Shown: positions 33,758 through 43,007, counted from the first letter of the stretch. The stretch: 64,000 nucleotides of DNA from Bacillota bacterium (GCA_029101005.1 JAQXQE010000017.1:1-64000); one strand, 5' to 3'. Translations and numbers: made by a program. The notes: generated by a model from the sequence alone, not told the origin.

Positions 33758-34762
33758 ATGTTAGTAACTGCAGTACTATTCGTACTTATGCTACTCATCC
33801 TTGTAATTCCGCATGAGTTCGGTCACATGATTGTGGCTAAGATGTGCGGTGTGCAGGTTAATGAGTTCTCGGTGGGCATGGGCCCGCTGATATATCAGAA
33901 GCAAAAAGGAGAGACGATGTATTCGATACGCCTCCTTCCGCTCGGAGGTTTCTGCGCGATGGAAGGTGAAGACGAAGACAGCGACAATCCTAGAGCATTC
34001 AATAACAAGACGGCAGCTCAGAAGATTGCAATTCTTCTTGCTGGGGTATTCATGAATGTGGTGATTGCTATACTCGTATGCATTATCACATTCACAGCGG
34101 CAGGAATAGCTGTCAACACAATTGATACTGTAGCTGACGGTTCACCTGCAGCAGTAGCAGGACTTGAGGCTGGAGACAAGATTATCGAGGTTGACGGCCA
34201 GAAGGTCAGCAGATGGTCTGATACAGTTCTCGCAATCGCTGAATACCAGGAGGGTGATAAACTTGAGATGACAGTTCAAAGAGACAATCAGCTCAAGACA
34301 GTATTTATTGTGCCGGAATTCAACGAAGAGGTTCAAAGATACACAATCGGCATTACAGCTGGAGTATCGCACAATATCATTCAGACGGTGCCTTATGGTG
34401 TCTACTACACCAAGCAGCTGAACAAAGTGATGATAGAGTCATTCAAGATGCTCTTCACAGGCAAGGTGTCGAAGGATGAGTTATCTGGACCTGTTGGACT
34501 AGTTAAGATCGTAGATCAGACTAAGGCGAATTACACTTCATACCTGCTGCTTCTGGCTCTGGTAAGCCTTAACCTTGCTATATTCAATATTCTGCCATTT
34601 CCAGCTCTTGATGGAGGAAGAATTCTCTTCGTGCTGATAAGACTGGTAACGGGTAATGCAATCTCGGACGAGATGGAGGGAACAGTCCACACGATTGGAA
34701 TGCTACTTCTTCTCGGACTGTTCGTGTTCATAACATTCAACGATATTCTCAATTTTTTCTAA
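33758..34762 (+). CDS. rseP: Site-2 intramembrane zinc metalloprotease (RseP/RasP)
   Basis: 334 aa. Membrane protease that cuts anti-sigma factors and remnant signal peptides within the membrane. HEFGH (near residue 21) in the first helix supplies two zinc ligands and the catalytic Glu; FNILPFPALDGGRILF (near 279) supplies the third ligand Asp. One PDZ domain lies between (about 115-190, with PAAVAGLEAGDKIIEVDG). Four membrane helices. Starts immediately after dxr and ends 15 bases before ispG. Confidence 0.95.
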   Translation: MLVTAVLFVLMLLILVIPHEFGHMIVAKMCGVQVNEFSVGMGPLIYQKQKGETMYSIRLLPLGGFCAMEGEDEDSDNPRAFNNKTAAQKIAILLAGVFMNVVIAILVCIITFTAAGIAVNTIDTVADGSPAAVAGLEAGDKIIEVDGQKVSRWSDTVLAIAEYQEGDKLEMTVQRDNQLKTVFIVPEFNEEVQRYTIGITAGVSHNIIQTVPYGVYYTKQLNKVMIESFKMLFTGKVSKDELSGPVGLVKIVDQTKANYTSYLLLLALVSLNLAIFNILPFPALDGGRILFVLIRLVTGNAISDEMEGTVHTIGMLLLLGLFVFITFNDILNFF

Positions 34763-34777
34763 TTGCAGGAGACTGAT

Positions 34778-35839
34778 ATGACTTTAAGTGTAAATTGCGG
34801 TGGCGTACAGATTGGTGGCGGTGCTCCAGTATCAATTCAGTCTATGACTAATGTCGACACAAGAGATACCAAGGCACTTCTCAGACAGATTGATGAGCTT
34901 GCTGATGCAGGTTGTCAAATCATAAGAGCGGCTGTTCCAGATATGGAGGCAGCTGAGTCGTTTGCGCGTGCCAAGAAGGAAGCTAAGATACCAATGGTTG
35001 CCGATATTCATTTCGATTACAAGCTCGCTCTCGCTTCAATAGAGGGTGGTGCAGATAAGATCAGAATTAACCCTGGTAATATCGGAAGCATTGAGAATGT
35101 ACGCAAGGTTGTAGATGCTGCAAAGGAGAGAAATATACCTATCAGAGTTGGTGTTAATTCTGGCTCGCTTCAGACGGATATCAGAGAGAAGTACAACGGA
35201 GTGACTGCTGCAGCTCTTGCTGAGAGCGGACTGGCAACACTCAAGATTATCGAGGATATCGGATATGATCAGCTCGTAGTATCCATCAAATCATCTGATG
35301 TTAAGATGAATTATGATGCACATATGATGCTCAAGGATATGACTGATCATCCTATACACATCGGTATTACCGAATCTGGTACACCCGAGAATGGTAAACT
35401 AAAGTCTGCAGTAGGAATTGGAAGCCTGCTCCTCGCTGGAGTGGGAGATACTATGCGTGTATCCCTTACAGATAATCCTGTTAACGAGGTTATCTGGGCT
35501 AGACGCATTCTTGAGACAGTAGGTCTCAGGGAGAAGAGCTTTGAGATTGTCTCATGTCCTACATGCGGAAGAACAGAGATTGATCTGATTGGTCTTGCAC
35601 TCGAGGCAGAGGCGAGACTTGCGAAGATTGGAGAGATTAGAGCTGCTCAGGGCAAGAAGCCTCTCAAGGTTGCAGTTATGGGCTGTGCGGTTAACGGACC
35701 GGGAGAGTCAAGAGAGGCTGACTATGGAATTGCTGGAGGAAGAGGGGAAGGACTTGTCTTCGCTCACGGCGAGATTATCGAGAAGGTACCTGAAGAGCAG
35801 CTTATCGATAGATTATTGGAGATAATTGCGAATGATTAA
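34778..35839 (+). CDS. ispG: 4-hydroxy-3-methylbut-2-en-1-yl diphosphate synthase
   Basis: 353 aa. Sixth step of the MEP pathway, reducing the cyclic diphosphate MEcPP to HMBPP with a [4Fe-4S] cluster. TIM-barrel N-part begins VSIQSMTNVDTRDT; the C-part carries cluster ligands in SCPTCGRTEIDL (near residue 260) and VMGCAVNGPGES (near 304). A TTG at 34763 also opens the frame; ATG 34778 has AGGAG six bases ahead and is preferred. It stands where Bacillus has proS, between rseP and polC, and overlaps polC by 8 bases. Confidence 0.95.
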   Translation: MTLSVNCGGVQIGGGAPVSIQSMTNVDTRDTKALLRQIDELADAGCQIIRAAVPDMEAAESFARAKKEAKIPMVADIHFDYKLALASIEGGADKIRINPGNIGSIENVRKVVDAAKERNIPIRVGVNSGSLQTDIREKYNGVTAAALAESGLATLKIIEDIGYDQLVVSIKSSDVKMNYDAHMMLKDMTDHPIHIGITESGTPENGKLKSAVGIGSLLLAGVGDTMRVSLTDNPVNEVIWARRILETVGLREKSFEIVSCPTCGRTEIDLIGLALEAEARLAKIGEIRAAQGKKPLKVAVMGCAVNGPGESREADYGIAGGRGEGLVFAHGEIIEKVPEEQLIDRLLEIIAND

Positions 35840-38800
35840 ATTTCCTCAGGGATTACTGACAACTGAAGAACTTGTGCAGGCATCCGGGCTCAAAGTCAAT
35901 GATATTGATATTGAGCTCAAGGATGTCGCACTCGACAAGAAGAGCATGGTGTTGATTATCTACATCAGGCTCAATTTTGTGTTGAGCGCAAGATATGAGA
36001 ACATCCTCAGAAGAAGAATCACTGATATGGTCGGACCAGTTAAGGACATTCGCTTTGACTATATGTACGACTTCCCTAAGCCAGCTGAGCACTCAGCACC
36101 AGCTCAGGAGAGTAGACCTCAGTGGAATGGTGGCGGCGGTGGCTACAGAAGAAAGCAGGATAATGTCAGAACTGGAGATGCGATAATCGGTCGTGACTTC
36201 AGCGATGCACCGATAGCTTACGATGCGGCGCTGGAGAAGGTAGGAAGCAAGGACGCCTGCGTCGTAGAAGGCGAACTTTTTGCAATGGAAGAGAAGCCTA
36301 TCAGAAATGACAGAACTCTTCTTACTATCGCAATCGCAGATAAGTCGAGAACTCTTTGTGCGAAGGCATTCATGGACGAAGATGGCCTTGCGTACTTCAA
36401 AGAGAAGGTCAAGGATGGTGACAGAATCAGAATCAAGGGCAGCATGGAGTATGACACCTATGCGAATATGCCTGCGCTTATGATTAAGTCACTCAAGAAG
36501 GCTGAGGGCAAAGCTCAGAAAGAAGATAATTATCCTAATGGCCGCAGAGTTGAGCTTCATATTCACAGTAAGTTCAGTGATAATGATGGCTTCAACGAAG
36601 TAGCTGATATTGTTAAGACTGCTGCTCGCTGGGGACAGCCTGCAGTTGCAATTACTGATCACGGTGTAGTTCAGGGCTTCCCTGATGCGGCGAATGCAGC
36701 GAAGAAGCTCAAGAAGAGCAAGGATATCGACATCAAGGTAATCTTCGGACTGGAGGGATATCTTTTCCCTGACGAAGATGCGAAGAGAGAAGACGGCACG
36801 ATTGATATTAAGAAGCACGGTACATACCACATCATCCTTCTTGCTAAGAACAAGACTGGTCTTAAGAATCTGTACAAGCTTGTATCGTTCTCACACATAG
36901 ATTACTTCTACAGAAGACCGAGAATTCCTCGTTCGGTGCTCGAGGAGCATAGAGAGGGTCTGATTATCGGAAGTGCCTGCGAGGCGGGCGAGCTCTATCA
37001 GGCGATTAGACGTGGCGAGGATGAGGAGACGCTGCTTAAGATTGCGGATTTCTACGATTACCTCGAGATTCAGCCGCTTGCGAACAACCAGTTCCTCATC
37101 AATGAGGGCTATGTCAATGACAGACAGGACCTCGTTGATAACAACCTCAAGATTCTTGAGCTTGCAGATAAGCTCGGTAAGCCTTGTGTTGCGACAACTG
37201 ACTCTCATTATCCTACACAGGATGCGGCTATCTACAGAAATATCATCATGAAGGGTATCGGATTCAAGGATACCGAGTCGGACAATCTCTATATGAGAAC
37301 AACTGAGGAGATGATGAAGGAGTTCTCGTACCTTGGGGACAGGGCTGAAGAGGTTGTAATCACAAATACAAATAAAATTGCAGATATGTGCGAGGTTTTC
37401 GATCCAGTACCGGATAAGAAGTTCCCTCCTAAGATTGAGGGTGCCGAGGAGAAGCTTCGTAGCAGCTGCTATGAGAAGGCAAAGTCAATATATGGAGATC
37501 CTTTGCCAGAGGTAATCGAGGAGAGACTTGAGGCCGAGCTCGTCCCAATCATTCGAGAGGGATATGCCGTGATGTACGTTGCGGCTCAGCTGCTCGTAGC
37601 GAAGTCAATGTCAGATGGATACCTCGTAGGAAGCCGAGGTTCTGTTGGTTCATCATTTGCGGCGACAATGGCAGGAATTACTGAGGTTAACCCTCTTGAT
37701 CCGCACTATGTCTGCCCTGAGTGCAAATACCTCGAATTCGGTGACCTCAACCAGTACGACTGCGGTTTCGATATGCCTGAGAAGAACTGCCCTAAGTGCG
37801 GTGCTAGACTTCACAAGGATGGACTGGCTATTCCTTTCGCGACCTTCCTTGGATTCAAGGGCGACAAGGAGCCTGATATCGACCTTAATTTCGCCGGTGA
37901 GTATCAGCCAATCGCTCATAAGTACGTTGGAACTATCTTCGGAGAGAAGAATGTATATAAAGCGGGTACTGTAGCTACACTGCAGGATAAGACCGCATTC
38001 GGTTACGTTAAGCATTACTTTGATGAGAAGGGAATGAATCCATCGAAGTATGATATAGATTATCTGGTAAAAGGTTGTGTAGGCGTTAAGCGTACGACAG
38101 GCCAGCACCCAGGAGGTATCATCGTCGTGCCAGACGATCACGAGATCTACGAATTCTGTCCTGTTCAGAAGCCTGCCAATAAGGTGGATGTCGACGTAAT
38201 CACAACTCACTTCGACTACCATAAGATTGACCAGAACCTTCTTAAACTTGATATACTCGGACACGATGCTCCGCAGCTCCTGAGACATCTTCAGAACCTG
38301 ACAGGAGTGGAGCCGATGAGCATTCCTTTCGATGATCCTGAGACACTTAGCATCTTCACTTCACTTGATGCTCTCAAGATCAAGAATCCGGATTATCAGT
38401 TCACTCACGGAACATATGCTATCCCTGAGTTCGGAACGAACTTCACACGAGGAATGCTTGACGATATCAAGCCTAAGACAGTATCTGCTCTCATCAAGAT
38501 GTCAGGATTCTCACACGGAACTCTCGTATGGCAGGGTAATGGTCAGGATCTTCTTCTCAAGGATGAGAGACTTAAGGATGTAATCAAGGGCGAGGACATC
38601 ACAATCGATGACCTCATCTCAAGCCGAGACGATATCATGCGTTACCTGATTCTTCACGGCATTGATAAGAGTGAATCCTTCAAGATCATGGAGAAGGTAA
38701 GAAAGAACAAGGTTCTGACAGAAGAGGAGCTTGAGCTTATGAAGAGTCATGGAGTACCAGACTGGTATATCTGGTCATGTGAGACTCTGACTTATCTCTT

Positions 38801-39329
38801 CCCTCGTGCCCACGCATCGGCCTACGTAATGATGTCGATTCGTATGGCATGGTTCAAGATTAATCATCCAGCGGCATTCTATGCTGCATACTTCACATCT
38901 AAGGTTGATGACTTCGATGCTGAGGCAATCTACGGCGGATATGATGGAGTAATGGCTAAGATCAAGGAGATTCAGGAGCTCGGTAATGCTGCAACTGCGA
39001 AGCAGAGGACTACACTCATCGTTCTTGAGGTAATGTATGAGATGTTATCAAGAGGCTATGAATTCGCTGAGCCTGAGCTTGGAGTATCGCATCCAACTAA
39101 CTTCATTGTTGTAGATGGTAAAGTTAAGCTTCCATTTATGGCAATTCAGGGTGTTGGAAGGACTGCTGCAGAGTCGATTGCTGAGGCATATAAGGAGAAG
39201 GACTTCTTCACACTCGATGATGTGTGCCAGAGAACTAAGCTTTCGGCTAGCAATATCGAGGATCTGAAGCGCCACGGCATGTTCACAGAACTGCCAGAGT
39301 CAGCACAGATGAGCATTTTTGATTTCTAG
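35832..39329 (+). CDS. polC: DNA polymerase III alpha subunit, PolC type, without exonuclease domain
   Basis: Replicative polymerase, 1165 aa against about 1437 in Bacillus. Order: shortened N-domain (1-100), OB fold (about 105-225), PHP domain (about 238-500), zinc motif CPEC/CPKC (about 627-660), palm with DGYLVGSRGSVGSSFAATMAGITE and catalytic PDIDLNF (near 680-686), then fingers, beta-binding and C-terminal parts. The 3'-5' exonuclease that normally interrupts the PHP domain is absent: FGLEGYL (near 306) runs through about 25 residues straight to YHIILLAKN (near 331). All nine expected PHP metal ligands look present: HIH and DG near 243, DHG, GLE, YH, SAC and the DSH of ATTDSHY. The frame is unbroken, so this is an architecture, not decay. 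ATG 35832 overlaps ispG by 8 bases. Confidence 0.95.
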   Translation: MIKFPQGLLTTEELVQASGLKVNDIDIELKDVALDKKSMVLIIYIRLNFVLSARYENILRRRITDMVGPVKDIRFDYMYDFPKPAEHSAPAQESRPQWNGGGGGYRRKQDNVRTGDAIIGRDFSDAPIAYDAALEKVGSKDACVVEGELFAMEEKPIRNDRTLLTIAIADKSRTLCAKAFMDEDGLAYFKEKVKDGDRIRIKGSMEYDTYANMPALMIKSLKKAEGKAQKEDNYPNGRRVELHIHSKFSDNDGFNEVADIVKTAARWGQPAVAITDHGVVQGFPDAANAAKKLKKSKDIDIKVIFGLEGYLFPDEDAKREDGTIDIKKHGTYHIILLAKNKTGLKNLYKLVSFSHIDYFYRRPRIPRSVLEEHREGLIIGSACEAGELYQAIRRGEDEETLLKIADFYDYLEIQPLANNQFLINEGYVNDRQDLVDNNLKILELADKLGKPCVATTDSHYPTQDAAIYRNIIMKGIGFKDTESDNLYMRTTEEMMKEFSYLGDRAEEVVITNTNKIADMCEVFDPVPDKKFPPKIEGAEEKLRSSCYEKAKSIYGDPLPEVIEERLEAELVPIIREGYAVMYVAAQLLVAKSMSDGYLVGSRGSVGSSFAATMAGITEVNPLDPHYVCPECKYLEFGDLNQYDCGFDMPEKNCPKCGARLHKDGLAIPFATFLGFKGDKEPDIDLNFAGEYQPIAHKYVGTIFGEKNVYKAGTVATLQDKTAFGYVKHYFDEKGMNPSKYDIDYLVKGCVGVKRTTGQHPGGIIVVPDDHEIYEFCPVQKPANKVDVDVITTHFDYHKIDQNLLKLDILGHDAPQLLRHLQNLTGVEPMSIPFDDPETLSIFTSLDALKIKNPDYQFTHGTYAIPEFGTNFTRGMLDDIKPKTVSALIKMSGFSHGTLVWQGNGQDLLLKDERLKDVIKGEDITIDDLISSRDDIMRYLILHGIDKSESFKIMEKVRKNKVLTEEELELMKSHGVPDWYIWSCETLTYLFPRAHASAYVMMSIRMAWFKINHPAAFYAAYFTSKVDDFDAEAIYGGYDGVMAKIKEIQELGNAATAKQRTTLIVLEVMYEMLSRGYEFAEPELGVSHPTNFIVVDGKVKLPFMAIQGVGRTAAESIAEAYKEKDFFTLDDVCQRTKLSASNIEDLKRHGMFTELPESAQMSIFDF

Positions 39330-39355
39330 ATATATAACAATGGCAGGTAATTGAT

Positions 39356-40597
39356 ATGGAATTATATTTACCGATTATTCTTGATGGCGCTACTGGAAGC
39401 CAGCTCGCAAGATGCGGATATGACGGCAAGACCTGTGCAGAGAAGTGGACTGTAGATAATCCGGATTCTGTACTCTGGCTTCACGATGCATATGCGTCAG
39501 CTGGTTCGGATATTGTTTATGCACCGACATTCCAGGCAAATGAAGCAAAGCTTGCGGAGGCTGGTTATGCAGGCTTCACTGACGAATGCAACAAGATTCT
39601 TGTTGGCCTTTCAAAGAAGGCTGTTGATGGAAGATGCTATGTTGCAGGAGATATCTCGCCAATCGGCAAGTTCATCGAGCCACTCGGAGAATCAAGTTTT
39701 GATGAGATTCACGACATATACCTCGGCCAGATTAAGGCTCAGGACGAGGCTGGTGTAGAACTCTTTGCTGTAGAGACGCAGATGACTGTTCCTGAGGCAA
39801 GAGCAGCTTTTCTCGCTGCAAGAAGCATAGGAGATAAGCCTATATTTGTCAGCTTTACAGTTAATGATGAAGGCAAGACTCTGACTGGAACGGATATCAC
39901 TGCTGCGCTCGTAATCTTCCAGGCTATGGGAGCTGCGGCATTTGGAATTAACTGCTCAGCAGGACCAGATATGGTTCTTAAGCAGATTAAGAGATTAGCT
40001 GAACTCAATGAGATTCCTCTGATTGCTAAACCTAACGCAGGTCTTCCGGAGATCATTGATGGCAAGACTGTATATAATTGTCCACCTGAAGAATTTGCTT
40101 CATTCGTTCCAGAACTCGCTGCTAATGGAGTTGGAATCTTCGGCGGATGCTGCGGAACTACTGAAGACCACATTGCTGCACTATATAAAGTAACTAGAGA
40201 TATCGAGATTAAGAATCCTATTCTCGTTGAAGACAGATTCCCAGGCATGCTTGTAGGAGCTACTGAGAAGAAGGTATGGATGCTTCCAGAGGGAAGTGTA
40301 TGTGAATACTGGCTCGATTGCGATGCATCAATTGAGACAAAGCTCGATGATGCCCTTGAAGCTAAGACTGAGGTTCTCGGAATCAGAATTGCTGATGAGG
40401 CATCACTTGCAATCTTCGAGAAGATTCAGGGTTTAATCAGTCTGCCACTCTGCATCGAGGCTGATGATGCAGCTGTTCTCGATAGAGCACTTAGACTCTA
40501 TCAGGGAATTGCTATGTACAGAAGCGCACTCGATGAGGTAACAGCATCAGAGATTGCGAACTTGTACGGAGCAATCAGAGAGGGGGACAGAAGATGA
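39356..40597 (+). CDS. Homocysteine S-methyltransferase (MetH N-terminal module-like)
   Basis: 413 aa. The barrel domain (about residues 1-300) matches the zinc-dependent homocysteine-binding module of cobalamin methionine synthase: LDGATGSQL near the start, and zinc cysteines in GINCSAG (near 200) and GGCCGTT (near 264). It would take a methyl group from a methyl-corrinoid and give methionine. The last 110 residues are an extra domain I cannot name. It overlaps the next gene by 4 bases (ATGA), whose product carries a corrinoid domain, so the two together could make a split methionine synthase. It has no folate-binding or reactivation domain. Confidence 0.88.
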   Translation: MELYLPIILDGATGSQLARCGYDGKTCAEKWTVDNPDSVLWLHDAYASAGSDIVYAPTFQANEAKLAEAGYAGFTDECNKILVGLSKKAVDGRCYVAGDISPIGKFIEPLGESSFDEIHDIYLGQIKAQDEAGVELFAVETQMTVPEARAAFLAARSIGDKPIFVSFTVNDEGKTLTGTDITAALVIFQAMGAAAFGINCSAGPDMVLKQIKRLAELNEIPLIAKPNAGLPEIIDGKTVYNCPPEEFASFVPELAANGVGIFGGCCGTTEDHIAALYKVTRDIEIKNPILVEDRFPGMLVGATEKKVWMLPEGSVCEYWLDCDASIETKLDDALEAKTEVLGIRIADEASLAIFEKIQGLISLPLCIEADDAAVLDRALRLYQGIAMYRSALDEVTASEIANLYGAIREGDRR

Positions 40598-42309
40598 AGC
40601 CAGCAGAATTATTTCTCGAGACAATAAAGAAAGGCGGCAAGCCTGAGAGACAGCTCAAACAGTATGAAGCTCTCGGTTTCGTCGGTAATGACCCAATTAA
40701 CCTCTACCTCAGAGAGAATGAAGGTCCTGGTAAGGAAGGTGAGGACAAGTGGGGTGTGTATATCATCTATCCTGAAGATGCCCCTGGTAAAACTCCGTAT
40801 ATCACGGAGGAGAACAAGGTTCTCAAGGATATCACAAGATGGCGTGACTATGTTCATCTGCCGGACATAGAGACTGCGGCCCTTGGCGACTGGGATGCTC
40901 CAAGAGCTAAGGCTGAAGCAATCAGAGCAGAGGGCAAACTCGCAACTGTTCTGATGGGAACAGGTATCTTCGAGCAGGTTCACTTCCTCATGGGATTCGA
41001 GGATGCACTTACTGCGCTTATCGAGCATCCAGATGAGATGCACGAACTTATTGAGTGCATAACTGAATACAGAATCAGATATGCTGTGCATATATGTGAT
41101 AAGCTTCACCCAGACGTTATTCTCTCGCATGATGACTGGGGAACTAAGAATGCTCTCTTTATGAAACCTGAGATATGGAGGGAATTCTTCAAGGAACCAT
41201 ACAGAAGATTCTATGAGGCCATTCGTTCGCGCGATGTAATCGCAATTCACCATGCTGATTCATATCTAGTTCCTATTGTTGAGGATATGGTAGAGATAGG
41301 AATTCAGGTATGGCAGGGCGTGCTTCCAGAGAACAATGTGCCTAAGCTTCTAAGACAGCTCGATGGTAGAATGGCTCTTATGGGAGGCATCGGCGCCGTT
41401 ATCGACAGATCAGATGTCAAGGAAGATGAAGCAAGAAGATATATCAAGTCAGTTCTCATTGAGTGCTGCAGATACAGCAATTTCATCCCTTGCATCACAT
41501 ACGGTGGTCCTGGAACAGTATTCAAATTCGTAGATGGATATATCAACGATGAGATAGATAAGTATAATAATAGGCTCCACATAAGATTCGACCTCGGAAA
41601 GCCAGAAACATCAGCTGATACTTCAAAGATTCTAGGTGTTCAAGCAGAGGCCGACGAAGAAGAGTCTGGAGATATCCTATTTGAGATTGCAAAAGCAGTC
41701 GAGAAGGGACAGGCTTCTAAAGTGGTTAAGCTTCTCGAAAGCGAGGAAGCTAGCGCGCTCGAACCAAAACAGATTCTCGATGAGGCATTGATTGTTGCTA
41801 TGAATAAAGTTGGCGAGGACTTCTCTGATGGCGAGGTATTCGTTCCCGAGATGCTACTCGCAGCAAAGGCTATGCAGGCTGCACTTGAGATTCTGAGACC
41901 AAAGATGGTCGATGACAATGCGGAGTCTCTTGGTAAGGCTTGTATTGGAACTGTCAAAGGCGATCTTCACGATATCGGCAAGAACTTAGTTAAGGTAATG
42001 ATGGAAGGATCCGGTATCGAGGTAATCGATCTTGGAACTGATGTATCTGCAGAGAAGTTCGTTCAGACAGTAAAGGATGAGGGCTGCGATATCATCTGCT
42101 GCTCATCACTTCTCACAACAACAGTATGGGAGATGAAGAATGTTGTAGATGCCTGCAAGGATGCGGGAATCAGAGACGATGTTCTCATTATGATAGGCGG
42201 TGCACCTGTTACTCAGCATTTCTGCGAAGAGATTGGAGCAGATATCTACTCGGTGGATGCTGGACAAGCAGCAAAGAAAGCCGTAGAGGTACTCAAGCAG
42301 AGAGCGTAA
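40594..42309 (+). CDS. UroD-like methyltransferase fused to corrinoid-binding domain
   Basis: 571 aa. Residues 1-345 are a uroporphyrinogen-decarboxylase-fold domain of the MtaA/CmuA methyltransferase kind, not a heme enzyme. Residues about 365-440 form the helical cap and 450-571 the cobalamin-binding Rossmann domain, with the lower-ligand motif GDLHDIGKNLV (His near 458) and the GG near the end (IMIGGAPVT). The UroD part has IAIHHADSYLVPIVEDM where methanol-type enzymes carry a HxC zinc motif, so its methyl donor is uncertain. CmuA (chloromethane) has a comparable fusion. Coupled to the homocysteine methyltransferase, it probably carries methyl groups to homocysteine. No corrinoid reactivase or cobalamin riboswitch is nearby. 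Confidence 0.85.
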   Translation: MKPAELFLETIKKGGKPERQLKQYEALGFVGNDPINLYLRENEGPGKEGEDKWGVYIIYPEDAPGKTPYITEENKVLKDITRWRDYVHLPDIETAALGDWDAPRAKAEAIRAEGKLATVLMGTGIFEQVHFLMGFEDALTALIEHPDEMHELIECITEYRIRYAVHICDKLHPDVILSHDDWGTKNALFMKPEIWREFFKEPYRRFYEAIRSRDVIAIHHADSYLVPIVEDMVEIGIQVWQGVLPENNVPKLLRQLDGRMALMGGIGAVIDRSDVKEDEARRYIKSVLIECCRYSNFIPCITYGGPGTVFKFVDGYINDEIDKYNNRLHIRFDLGKPETSADTSKILGVQAEADEEESGDILFEIAKAVEKGQASKVVKLLESEEASALEPKQILDEALIVAMNKVGEDFSDGEVFVPEMLLAAKAMQAALEILRPKMVDDNAESLGKACIGTVKGDLHDIGKNLVKVMMEGSGIEVIDLGTDVSAEKFVQTVKDEGCDIICCSSLLTTTVWEMKNVVDACKDAGIRDDVLIMIGGAPVTQHFCEEIGADIYSVDAGQAAKKAVEVLKQRA

Positions 42310-42318
42310 CGCATAAGC

Positions 42319-42344
42319 AAGAACTCGCTTCGGCGAGTTCTTTT
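42319..42344 (+). terminator. Terminator of the corrinoid methyltransferase pair
   Basis: AAGAACTCGC, TTCG loop, GCGAGTTCTT then TT, 9 bases after the stop codon. Confidence 0.92.
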
Positions 42345-42363
42345 ATATTTTTCCAAAAAAGTA

Positions 42364-42391
42364 TTGCATTATTATGAACATATGATAATAT
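42364..42391 (+). promoter_or_regulatory. Promoter of the zinc efflux operon
   Basis: -35 TTGCAT (42364-42369), 16-base spacer, -10 TAATAT (42386-42391), immediately followed by the ArsR-type operator. Confidence 0.6.
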
Positions 42392-42412
42392 ATTCATATG
42401 AATAAACGTTCA
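42375..42412. promoter_or_regulatory. ArsR/SmtB-type operator array
   Basis: TGAA-N6-TTCA at 42399-42412 matches the family consensus, overlapped by the perfect palindrome TATTCATATGAATA (42391-42404); further TGAA (42375-42378) and TTCA (42393-42396) half-sites extend it over the -10 box. Binding of the apo-sensor would block transcription of the arsR-hma-zntA unit. Confidence 0.75.
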
Positions 42413-42442
42413 TTTGTTGTTTGAAGGAGAAAGGACAGTTAT

Positions 42443-42763
42443 ATGCCTTACGACAAGACAGACGTATTAATCAGAGATATCGGCGAGGAGGAGCTGCTCG
42501 ATCTGGCGGAGCTCTTTAAGATGTTCTCGGATTCGACTCGAATCAAGATTCTGTATGACCTCTTTGATGGGGAGAAGAATGTCGGTGAGATTTGTGAGGA
42601 TATCGAGATGAACCAATCGGCAGTATCGCATCAGCTTAAGCTTCTGAAGTCGTCCAAACTTGTTACAAGCAGAAGAGAAGGCAAGGCAGTAATCTACTCG
42701 CTGGCTGATGATCACGTTAAGACTATTATTGCGATGGGCAAAGAGCACATCGAAGAAGATTAA
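42443..42763 (+). CDS. ArsR/SmtB-family metal-sensing repressor
   Basis: 106 aa, winged helix with the recognition helix NQSAVSHQLKLLKSSKLV (about residues 57-74). The last helix has Asp89-x-His91-x10-His102-x2-Glu105, exactly the alpha5 zinc site spacing of SmtB (Asp, His, His, Glu), so it should let go of DNA when zinc binds. The alpha3N cysteines of the CadC type are not present, pointing to zinc rather than cadmium or lead as the natural signal. It heads the operon with a small HMA protein and a P1B ATPase. Prior GAAGGAG site. Confidence 0.93.
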   Translation: MPYDKTDVLIRDIGEEELLDLAELFKMFSDSTRIKILYDLFDGEKNVGEICEDIEMNQSAVSHQLKLLKSSKLVTSRREGKAVIYSLADDHVKTIIAMGKEHIEED

Positions 42764-42776
42764 GGAGGGCCTTACA

Positions 42777-42995
42777 ATGAAGAAGAAATTTAAGCTTGAG
42801 AACCTTGATTGCGCACACTGCGCTCAGAAGATGGAAGACGCTATCAACGCACTGCCAGATGTTGAGGAGGCTTCAGTAAGTTTCATGACACAGAAGCTCA
42901 CAATCGTTGCAGACGAGGATAAGATGGAAGCAGTTATCGAGCAGGCTGTTGCTGAGATTGCAAAGGTTGAGCCTGATTGCGTAGTTGTTAGATAA
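42777..42995 (+). CDS. Free-standing heavy-metal-associated (HMA) domain protein
   Basis: 72 aa: a single ferredoxin-like HMA domain with the metal site LDCAHC (Cys12 and Cys15). In most zinc/cadmium ATPases this domain is the N-terminus of the pump; here it is a separate gene directly before it, so it probably delivers metal to the ATPase or acts as its sensor in trans. The frame is open upstream to 42708, but ATG 42777 has AAGGAGGG at good spacing and gives the canonical N-terminus. Confidence 0.92.
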   Translation: MKKKFKLENLDCAHCAQKMEDAINALPDVEEASVSFMTQKLTIVADEDKMEAVIEQAVAEIAKVEPDCVVVR

Positions 42996-43007
42996 AAGGA
43001 TATTGCT

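Noticed and set aside
37653..38288. 211-codon minus-strand frame inside polC
   Set aside because: Overlaps conserved PolC palm sequence, no start signal, no recognisable domain.
39330..39355. Cobalamin riboswitch for the corrinoid methyltransferase genes
   Set aside because: Only 26 bases separate polC from the first gene; no room for one.
40594..41630. Uroporphyrinogen decarboxylase of heme synthesis
   Set aside because: The UroD fold is fused to a cobalamin domain and sits beside a homocysteine methyltransferase, with no heme genes nearby, so a methyltransferase role is more likely.
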